A program made the translations under genes and the position numbers. The notes beneath the pieces were generated by a model. That model worked only from the letters and a program-made list of their open reading frames with translations, made no database searches and was not told the origin of the DNA. Positions 12,401-23,800 of a stretch of DNA of 64,000 nucleotides are shown here, piece by piece. Source of the DNA: Amphiduros pacificus (Eukaryota > Annelida > Polychaeta > Phyllodocida > Hesionidae); contig OX439005.1 in the NCBI GenBank assembly GCA_949316495.1, positions 5,055,001 through 5,119,000 of the forward strand. Direction: 5' to 3'. How positions within the stretch are numbered: the stretch's first letter is position 1; the number at the start of each line of letters is the position of its first letter.

Positions 12401-15400
12401 GCAGAGCTACAAGTGATGTCGGCACTTTTTGTACCTGTCCTTGTTTGAGACGTTGAGGAATTCAGTTTGAGTTTATGCAAGTAGAATATCGACCGGAGAA
12501 GATAATGTGAGGGAAAAAGTCGAGCCAGAATCGGAGCAGGTTTTTGGCCCAGACTCGTATCTAGCAAAGTTATAGCCTAGAAGGAATGGGGAAAATGAAT
12601 AGAAAAAGTTGGACATGCCAGAAGGGATGGGTTGCCTGCAGCCTAACTGAGCCCGGAATGTACTCTGATGAATTACTGATTATATCGAGTCAAATACATT
12701 CCCCGTCAGCTCCAGGCACCAGGCTGTGTTCTCAATGATAGCGGTGTAAAACGCATCGCTTTGAAGAGTCGGAATAGACAGAGACTTCGACAACAAAAGG
12801 AGAATAAATCAACGCCATGTTTATTCCGGATTGTGTGACGCTATCCGGAAGCTCTTGTATTCGGATGGAGCATCCGACGCATCCATTGTTTCATGAGGCC
12901 AAGGTCTCTAAACTGAAAAGTTTTTTACGTTGGCCTAAGTGGACCCGGAAGGTTTGCAGGAAGCTGATGCTCTGTCTGAACCACGAAGGGTATGATTTCT
13001 TCGTAAGTAACGCTGATTATAACCAGTTGGGGTCAAACATATATCCTGTCATGCATAAGTATGATTATACAAGGCCACACAGAGCTGTATGTCGGGAAGA
13101 TGAATTCATAATTTGGTCAAGAAATATAAAATGTATGGAATTTATAACTTCGGCAGTCAAGTCTGTTTTAATATCAATATGGATGTTTTGTCTGATAATT
13201 TAAAGTCGTTTAGGGCAAGAACATGATTGCAGACACAATATTGTTTTGTGTGAACACAAAGGTTCACAGAGGGCCATCATTAATGACCAAATAGTGCCAT
13301 GCAAAAGTTAAGCGTGACCAGATGAAATCATGCGATAATCCTCCTTATTTTGGACATGTTTATGTGTGACCATATAGATGTTTGGTACAAACTGATAACT
13401 TTCAAAGTAATCACAGCACCTGGCAGATCGATCCGCAAGCCTCTTTCTGGGATCCAAGCCAAGGTCAAAGGTTAAATCGTAAATCATCTCAATATAAAAC
13501 AGAGTTTTTATAGGTGCGGTTTGCACATTATGATTTTTGATGGTTATTGGCAGAGTTTGAGATTGCACAGTTTACAACATGTCAGGGCAGAGGAGACATC
13601 TATTATTGAGTACATAACCGTTATATAGTGAGGCCAAAATAATTAAAACCCTGTTTTTGAAACCATGCCCTGAAAAATAAGGATAGTGGGCACTTTGTAT
13701 ATAGTTTTTTGTGTGATTAAATATATTTAAAATTGAGATATAGACATAAAATTAGAAAGTCCAAAAGTTGCTGGATTTAAATTATGGTAGGTAGGGAATC
13801 AGAAACAAGCTCCTTTTTCATTTGGCCTGAGAAAATGCACCTGTCTGCTTAGCGCACGTGTTTGGGATGGTCACGGTATGAACAAACATATCTAGAATCT
13901 GCCACATTCCCATTGCAAGTTCTGGCACATATCAGCCAGGCTGAAATCAGCTGAGTTGATGGGCATTGCCCATAGGGGGCACTGCTTCCGACACTAGGGG
14001 GCACCACACAGAGAAGACAAGGCTGCCCATAGGGGGCACTGCTTCCACCACAAGGGGCCTTTGCAGAGGGAAGACAAGTCTGCCCATAGGGGGCACTGCT
14101 TCCGCCACAAGGGGGCACCACACAGAGAAGGCAAGTCTGCTGTCTGGGATGTGTGGAGAGAAATGATTGCCATGCTGAGAGTGTGTGTAAAAATAGTGGA
14201 AAGCATCTCGTCAGAAAGCACCATCTTTGTATCACTCTGTTGAATAGAGGGAAATAAAGCTTGTTCTCCCTTTTAACATGGATTAGCGGAGTTGTAACTT
14301 CAGACGGATAAGTGGCCTTAAACAGTTTTGATATATATACAAACGCCAGGACATTCAAAGAGAAGGAATGTGTGTTTTTCTTGGCATGGTATTATTATCA
14401 GTGTTTGGAGGGTGACTTGGAGTGTGGTGAGGGAGTGTGGTGTGTGGGCTGTGCCAGCATACAGTGTGGGCTTCAAGCCACCCTTCCCTGCCTTGCCTTG
14501 CCTTGCCCTGCCCGCCACTCACTGCCTATTGGCCGTAGGACCCCGCCCGCTGCAGGCATAAACACATCTACCTGTGTGCTCGCCATTGATCAACTCGCAC
14601 ATAGCTGAACTCTGCCTCAGTTGCCGATTCACTAAAATGATGCGACTACCCGAAGATAAAAGGAACTTTACAAAAGAACAATTGAAGTCAGAATGATTAC
14701 TATGCAGGCCTATTGAGGAATTTGGACTGATGTCAAGGACATAACTTTGGAAGAAACTGAATACAAGTAACCTATATACTGTATGGATAATAGGATTGAA
14801 ACTGTCAGGGAAACGTGAATAGCAGCGTATATGTACTGGTTGACACGTGTGTACTGCGATGGGAGCATGCTTTATGTTTTGTCTATGTCAGTGTCACGCT
14901 CCAGGCTGTGATTGTCACACTTCCGTCAGAAACAAGAAGATGCACTCTCCACGGCCGAGTCAAGGTGATCCTGCTTACTCCTCTGTCACCAGATCGTGTT
15001 GTGATGCCTTGCAGGGGGTCAGGCTGCCTAAATGTATCAAGCGAGGTCATCGCCGTGTGGGAAGTGTCTCCGCGGACGATCGGTCTGTATCGCTCAAGAC
15101 AAACAACACGACCGCTATATATACCATTGATGAACTTCTGGAATATTATAACACGAACCGCATCAGTCGACACTCTATACTCCTGGATCTCATAGACATG
15201 GATACAGATAATCCAGAGGTAGGATTAAAGGGGATTATCTCTGATGGGATTATGAGATGATCCCCTTTCCATTATCATATGAGACAGCAAATTTGTCTTT
15301 GCTATTGCCAGCAGATATGTTTGAGTCGTATTAAAGTTTAGTAGGTTAAAGTTTGGAATTTCCATAAACCGTGAGCAGTCATAAAGATTTTATTATATGT

Positions 15401-18400
15401 ATGTGATACGTCTTGCTTTCCTAAAATTAGACAGACATTGATATGGTTACATATTTTTTGGTTTAGAATTTGATAAGAGATAGTGAATGTTTACAGTGAA
15501 AACTATTTTATTTTTGTTGTAAATTTGTTATGATAGAGTTTTTATGAATCACATGCAGATTAAGCTGAGGAGGGCACATCCAAATGCCAAAAGTTGGGAG
15601 GGGGGTACATCATGGGAAATGTGTTAGCAAAAACTAAATGATATAGGTGGAAAAATGCAGGGTGGATATGTATTAAAGAAGATATATTCGTTGATTGAGT
15701 ACACAAGTCTGGGACATCCAGACTGAACTCCGTTAGCAGCATGTTATATATTTAAACTTGAGACAGGGTGGAAAGTCATTAGAGGGGATGAAGAGTCAGC
15801 AAGGGTGGAGGCTGAGGGTGGGGCATGTAGTGCGTTCTAACTTCTAACAACATGTTTTCATCAACACAAAAAAAAACACAAAAAAAGAAAGAAAAATAGC
15901 ATATCGCAAATTGCAAAGACAGATCAACACCTTGTTATATGTTTATTAGATTTAGAAATGTTGGATGACACATTTTGCATTGAAATGTTGGAGTACAGAG
16001 TTAATATTACCTGACCATTCCTGCCAACCATACACCTGCACTGATTTTATATCATAAACCATCCATGTGCAATGAATATAACGTGAGTACAACTATTTCT
16101 GCACTCCGCATGCAAGAAATATAAGAAAACGCTCACTCACCATAGATAAGTAGCACAGATCTACAAACTTTAACCAGTCTCAGCACAAGTTCATTTGTGA
16201 TCTGAAGCAGATATCTTGAGTAAAAATATGTAATGTTTTATATAGGTTTATATTAATACTGATGTTGCCATGCTCAAGTTCAGATATTTGTCACAACAGG
16301 TAAACTGATAATTTATTAATTATTTTTTATATTTTTTATTTATATATTGGTTCGTTTAAATTGATCCATCGGTTCGTGCATTTATTCAGTTTAATTGTGC
16401 GGGATATGATATGATCTGGCGGTGCTAATGGCGGGCATGTTTGCAATCAGTGTACAGTATTAACAGATTAGTGGATGGCGTGGCAGATATAAGCAAAAGC
16501 TGGTCAGTATTTGCAATCAGAGATAAACAAGACTTTCTGTATCGAGGTCACTGGGTCAGTCTGGTCGTCAGCAGAGAATGGTTCAAATAACTGATTGATG
16601 TCTCAGTATTAAGCTATTTCTGGCCATAGGGAGAGAATTAAAGCATTTTTAATGGTCCTGAGGTCTTTTTATATAAACCCTTTGATGCTAAGCTATAAAA
16701 ATGCTGAATAGAGACCCAAAAAAGTAATATTATCCAGAAAAATGAATAAGGGGGTGTGGCACCTGCACATGCTTAATCACTGAGTTGCCATGGTAATAGT
16801 CTATAATGATCTAGGGAGTAGATCTCCAGCAAGAACCGGGGGGAAAAAAACCTGGCATACATTTTGTTGGAGGTGTGTTGCCTGTTTTCTTCATGGCAGG
16901 GAAGTGTTTTGTAGAGATATTGTGGATAGGTGCGGTGTGTCTCTAAAGTGGGCGTGGTCGTCGGGTGGTTAGTTTGATCCTCACCAGGGTAGTAACACAT
17001 ACCACATAGATTACCATCTGGTCTGTAAATACTAGGGGTCACACAAAGGTCAACCCCCAGAAGTCTTGCTTGACTATGTATAAGGTGATTAGTATCAACA
17101 GTTAACTTGTGATTTTGTTCTGCAATATTCTGTAAGGTAAAGTGTCAATGTCTGAAGATGGTCATGAGGATAAAATAGATCAGTGTTTTACATAACAAGA
17201 AAGATTTCTGTGAAAATAAAACTATAATGTGCTGTGCACGCAGTAGAAATAATGTATTTATCTCACAGAGTTTGTGAGAATTGCAACATCTGAGAAGATT
17301 TTTTCTCATGTGATGTACACATCATCAGGTGGGTCATTTTTAAGACAGCTAAAGTCAATAGTTTCAATGCATAAAACATGCTGCACAGAATAGACTTTTA
17401 TAAAGAAGTGTATCTGATAGATGGACTTGGCACACTGTAGACCAAAAATATCAGATAGACGAACCAGTTTCATAGCATAAAATGTGTTATTCGCAGGATA
17501 GATAAGTGATTTACAAACAATAGCATTTTGAACAGTGTATATGACAAAGAGAGAGGAAAAAACAGGATTGACACACATAGAAGCCAGATGTCCTAGGGAT
17601 ATTGCATAGCTTGTTATACTGATGTCAAGCCAATAGAGCCAACATTTATATCCCTCTGCTCTCATATCAACTACTAACTGCTCCCCATACACATCTCACT
17701 CACTAACTGCTCCCTGTCCTCGTCTCAGTCACCAACTGCTCCCCATTCTGTCATCTAAATCACTGAATGCTCCCCCATTCTATCTTTTCAATCACTGCTT
17801 CCCACTCACTAACTTCTCACTTTTCTGTCATCTCACTCACTAACTGCTCCCCATTCTATGATCTCAATCACTGATTGCTTCCCATTCTATCATCTCAGTC
17901 ACTAACTGCTCCCCATTCTATCATCTCAGTCACTAACTGCTCCCCATTCTATCATCTCAACCACTGAATGCTCCCCATTCTATCATCTCAATCACTGACT
18001 TCTCTCCATTCTATCATCTCAATCTCTGACTTCTCCCCATTCTATCATCTCCCCATTCTATCATCTCACCCAGTAACTTCTCATAGAATCTCATCCTTTA
18101 CATTTCCAGATTTCTATTATTACAGCAACATACAGTTCATAAGCCAAACCCTAAGTTCTCGACAATTTGTTGCACACTTGGTAGATAACTTTCCATTGAC
18201 TCAGTTCTCACCAAAGTCGAGGACTTCTCTCTTTTTAAAAGCAAACTAAACTCACAAAAGACTTTGACACTTGGGGTTGATACACAAATGATGTGGGTTG
18301 GTAACTTGTCCAGGGTAAATTTCCATGTGACAAAAATAGATTGAGAGTGAATTCTATATGTTTAAGTAGATTTCTCACAAAGAACAAATAATTCCCAATT

Positions 18401-19766
18401 TTCCCACGGGAGAAACGGAGTCTTACTCGGTGACTCATTATTCAATAGATAAATAATTGGAAAGAAATGGATGAATAGACGCAAGATTTCTACGAACCGC
18501 GGATGACTGGGTTATTTATGAGGGTCTCAAATAAATGAGAAAGTTTAATTCTCAGAATATTGGATTCTTGGACAGTTCTATGTGTGAATGAGTCACCATT
18601 TAAGGAATCAAGTAATTAAAGATATGAAAAAAGTGACGAGGTTGGACTTTGTACGTTTATAGTGGCATATGTTTAATGGTGATGAACACTTTGTGATAAT
18701 GCTGTGGATTGTATGCACTCGGTAGAGAATTGTATGCACTCGGTAGAGACACTTTGACTGATATATTTGGGATGAGATCTTAACCAACCCAGCCCCAGAT
18801 ACAGCAACACTCAGGATCAAGAGATAACACAGGACTCGTCATACATTCAGATACATTTCACTGATACATTTCACTGATAAGGCGTTTGAACTGGACCGGG
18901 TCAGGATTACTGTGTTAATTCCTGCTTGATAGGGTTTTAATCATGTTAATCTTATTCAAATATGTAGGAGTAGTTCGGGGAATTTCCCTCTAATTTCTGG
19001 GATCGAATTGCAGCCGTTTTATGATCTGTTGTGTTGAGTCACATGGTAGTGAGATAGGGTGACCCCTGATGGTGTCGTGTTTGTCAACACAGTGAGTGTC
19101 CATGTGTCTATCTGTGTAGTGGCTTTGTAAAAGCTGCCGCGCTTAGTTCTCCTTCTCAGTATATATAAGGGCAGTGTACAGAGGGAGACACATCATCATT
19201 AGAACCGTGTGACTAGTGTTGGTGTGACAAGCATTGATGCGATTAATATTAGTGTGATTAATATTAGTCGGGAGTGGGCAGGGCTCATCATTAGTACTAG
19301 TGTTGGTGCAACTAGTATTGGTGCAACTAGTATTGGTGCAACTAGTATTGGTGCGACTAGTCTTGGTGCGGCTAGTCTTGGTGCGACTGGTCTTGGTGCG
19401 ACTAGTCTTGATGTGACTAGTATTGATGTGACTAATATTAGTCGGGAGTGGGCAGGACTCATCATTAGTACGGTGTGACACACATCATTAGTACAGTGCG
19501 ACTAGTGTTAGTGGGCAGGACTCGTCATTAGTACGGTGTGACTAGTGTTAGTGGGCAGGACTCGTCATTAGTACGGTGCGACTAGTGTTAGTGGGCAGGA
19601 CGTCCATCCATACATTGCTCTTTACATCTTCACTCCTGGAGTTGGCCTCGGTCTGCACACAGAGGCATTCATACCTGTTAGCTGGTAGAGGAATTACAAC
19701 CTGACGATGGATATTAACATATTGCATATCAGTGAGGTAAATCTAAAAGGTTTTTTTTTTCTTTTT

Positions 19767-19798
<32 letters not shown>

Positions 19799-20774
19799 TT
19801 TAATCTACAATGTTATGAACACTGAATATTGAACTACTGGAAAAATGAAAAGCTATGAGCAAAGACATATTTTAAAATTTCTGTTTAGGAATGACTATTA
19901 TTACTGTAAGTTGTGATAACTTAGAGATTCGGTAGTCTTTATAGTCTATACACTGAACTAAAACAAGGAAAAACTATCAGCACAGACTCATGTCAGAATA
20001 TCTGATTAGGATATAAATATTATTATAACTGTAAGTTGAGATAACATTGAGATTTTATCATTTCTACATATTTGTATATCTGCAAGGTGAAGCTACGGCT
20101 AAATTTGTGAATACGGAATATTCAACTACCGAAACAAGTTACATATAATCAAGGACTCATCCTAAAATATAAGATCAGGACATGAGTGTAAGTGTAAGTT
20201 GAGATAACATAGAGATTTGCTTGAAGTTTTCCGTAAGTAATTATGGGAAAATGTTAGGTTTGTGTGACACCAGGATTGGAATTTGCCACCGGGATAGTTT
20301 CGACACTGGCTTGCACCTGACATCACACTGAATCCTGGCACATCTACATGTTACATCCTGGGCTATTGTTTATGCAGTGCTGAGGATTTAGACAGATACA
20401 GTTAGACATTCAGAAGTGGTTTATATTGATGGAGGGGGGACATACATAGAGCAGCAAGGAAGAACTTAATCATTTCTGGAGCAGAGGTGATGTTAAGGGC
20501 AGATGTGATACAGTACAGAACAAGTTTATGTTATGATAGGGTATTGATCGGAGGACAAGCGTTATCATCAAGGCGCTTATATATTGACTGATCTATGAAC
20601 ATTATCGCTGGCATAACCTGCTGTAATGCATTAGCTATTAAACACCTGGCCGTACAGGCAACTTATCTGCATATCTCTGTGATCACAGTAATAATCTGTG
20701 CACACCCAAACTGGACTGATATTTAGGTCATTTGTTTGCAGACCAGGCACAGGAGATACATTCAGACTAAGAGA

Positions 20775-20805
<31 letters not shown>

Positions 20806-23800
20806 GAATCTACACATATATCCAATACCTCCAACTGAGCCCATCCTCAGTATTGAATTCTTGTTTATTTGTGTTCATCTTGAAAGCTTACTGATTCTTT
20901 GCATGTATTTGATGTGTTTGCAGGACAAGGCTGGTAAGAGAATAAACATGGGTCCCCTCAAGTTGGCCGCCATGAACGGGCTGTCCGTGTCCCGAGCCAG
21001 CGTGCTGGAACCACCTTGCTCAGACGACAGCCGCGCCCCTAAAGACGAAAGGGTTAGTATTTACATCTCATGAAATCATCTCTCTTTCAATCTTTAAATT
21101 TTATTGGTGTCTGGATGATAATTTGATATTAATGTTTGATTTAGTGTTCTTATACACATCAGATAATTTTAGAATTTTTTGCTCAGATTCGAAAGTAATT
21201 CTTACCTAGTCAAAGTTCTCTTTTCAAATAATTCTGGAAAGAGGTATATTAGGACATTGAGGAGGATCTATCATATTGAGTTTATATGAGATGTGATACA
21301 TTCCTTAGTCATGTATGGTGGAGATGGGTTTATGTCAAAATGTATATGTGATAATGCAAAAGAAAGAGCCCCAGTCATTCTTAGAAAAGAGTAGGGCATT
21401 GGCTCCCAGTAACAGGTTTCTATCTGGCCTGATAAAGCTTAAAAAGTGCTGAACAAGTTGTTGGGACACACACATATATATATTGGAGAATTTTTTCTTT
21501 CTGACCTGATAAAGCCAAAACAATGCTGAAAAAATATGTTAAGACAAATGCAGGTATATTAAATGATGCTGATGTTTTTTGTTTTTTTTTTCAGAGAAAG
21601 ATGCTGGAGAGTAAACTGGAGGAAGGACAAGTATTTAAGGACTTTGAGCAAATCCCCAAGAAATCCCCAACGGAGGAGTGTGCGATCGCATCCAGGCCCG
21701 ACAACAAGGAAAGGAACCGATTCAAAGACGTACAACCCTACGATCGAAACCGAGTGAAACTGACACCCACCCGGGACAATCCGACCGGCTACATCAATGC
21801 CTCACACGTCAAGGTAAATAAAACATTATAATCGCCTCAAATTGAGCTCACCTCACCCAGCCTCTATCTGTGTTTGTCCAATATTTTTTAAATGACGCAA
21901 TAGTTTTTAAAGGATGCAATAGTTTTTAAAGGATGCAATAGTTTTTTAAAGGATGTAGCATTGTACAAGTCCAGAAAGTGGAGAGATATATATTTCTGTT
22001 GTGTAGTGTATTATATAACTGGTTGATTTCATGATGTGCTCGGATATAAATTTTGTTCAGTATGCGTTGATGAGTGACTGTCTGACCTCTCCGTGTTTAA
22101 TGACGCATTTATCTCGTATATTGGTACATCATACTATAACAGTGTAAATCATGTTGAGGCCCACTACTTTGACACCACACGGAAATTAAACTAGAATCTT
22201 TTCAGAAACAGTTAAGGTTAAGTTTAACATGGATTTTGATTAATGGCTCAGGATGTGAAAATGAGCGTAAATAATGCATAAATATTTGGGTGTCATACTT
22301 TGTCAAACTCAAAAGATAATAAGAAGAGAAAAAAGGGGCATAAATTAAATATATAACATAAGGAGAATGCAGAAGAAGATTTCTCATGAAGAGTATCAAA
22401 ATTATTTTTCACTTTGAAATACTAGAAGCAGTGATAAATACAGCACCTTCATATTTGGATCTTTCTTCTTCACCCCTAAAAGACCAGCCTATTTGAATTT
22501 CATTGATTGGCAGGACTAACCCATTTTTCTCTAGACTAGTGTGTCTTGATACTAAATCTATATGATTTATAACCATGGCTATTCAATATGCTCAACAAAT
22601 TACTGGGTTCAAAGTTCATTCACGATAAGTCTGATATCATTACCATGATTACATACATGGTAACAAGTTGCAGCCTGACAGAATGTTACAAAATGACGTC
22701 ACTAAGCCAGAACATTGGAGACGTTAACGTTCTAGCCATTAGTTGATGGTGTTAGATGTTAACGCCCTTTCCATCTGTAAGGGGTCATAAGTTAAGATGG
22801 CACAGTATTTAAAATATTTAACAATAAAAACTGAAACAAGACGCCTGATTTATTGAAGATTTATAAGTTTTGTGTGTATTGTTCAGATGAAGGTGAAAGG
22901 GGAGCAGATGTGGTACATCGCCACGCAGGGCCCGATGGCCCGGACGGTCGTCGACTTCTGGCAGATGATCTGGGAGCAGCACGTGGACGTCATCGCCGTG
23001 CTGACCGGCGTCGAGGAGGGAGGCAAACAGAAGTGCCACCTATACTGGCCCGAGAAAACCGGACTCAAGAACAGAGCAAAGTTCGGAGACGTGAGTGGAA
23101 CCTCTTCTCTATATTCCCAGTTCTTCTCTATATTCCCAGTTTGTCTCTATATTCCCAGTTCTTCTTAATATTCCCAGTTCTTCTCTATATTCCCAGATCT
23201 TCTCTATATTCCCAGATCTTCTCTATAAACCCAGATCTTCTCTATATCCCCAGATCTTCTCTATATCCCCAGATCTTCTCTATATTCCCAGATCTTCTCT
23301 ATATTCCCAGATCTTCTCTATAATCCCAGATCTTCTCTATATTCCCAGATCTTCTCTATATTCCCAGATCTTCTCAATATTCTCAGTCCTTCTCTATATT
23401 CCCAGATCTTCTCTATATTCCCAGATCTTCTCTATATTCCCAGATCTTCTCTATAATCCCAGATCTTCTCTATATTCCCAGATCTTCTCTATATTCCCAG
23501 ATCTTCTCAATATTCTCAGTCCTTCTCTATATTCCCAGATCTTCTCTATATTCCCAGATCTTCTCTATATTCCCAGATCTTCTCAATATTCCCCGTTTAT
23601 TGAAGTTATCTGATATTGCCGATAACTAACTCTTATTTAAATACTGTTTTTGCGAGTGAGTTTCAATCATTTAGGATTTAATTGGATAGATGAACAATAA
23701 TTTGAAAAAAATAGGCCTGAAAAACATCAATAGCAAAAATAGAATCAAGATTTTGAAATGGTGAATATATGACAAGATTTGATGGGCACTTGACATGACA

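Noticed and set aside
13849-14358. Minus-strand 169-codon frame with repeated [18 protein letters not shown]
   Set aside because: Produced by the 57-bp CTCF-like repeat; no other coding evidence.
17306-17692. Minus-strand 128-codon open frame in the large intron
   Set aside because: No recognised motif, no splice partner, low complexity of AT-rich codons; likely chance.
22818-23068. Minus-strand frames opposite the PTP core exon
   Set aside because: Shadow of a GC-rich coding exon on the + strand whose YIATQGP and WYWP motifs are unmistakable.
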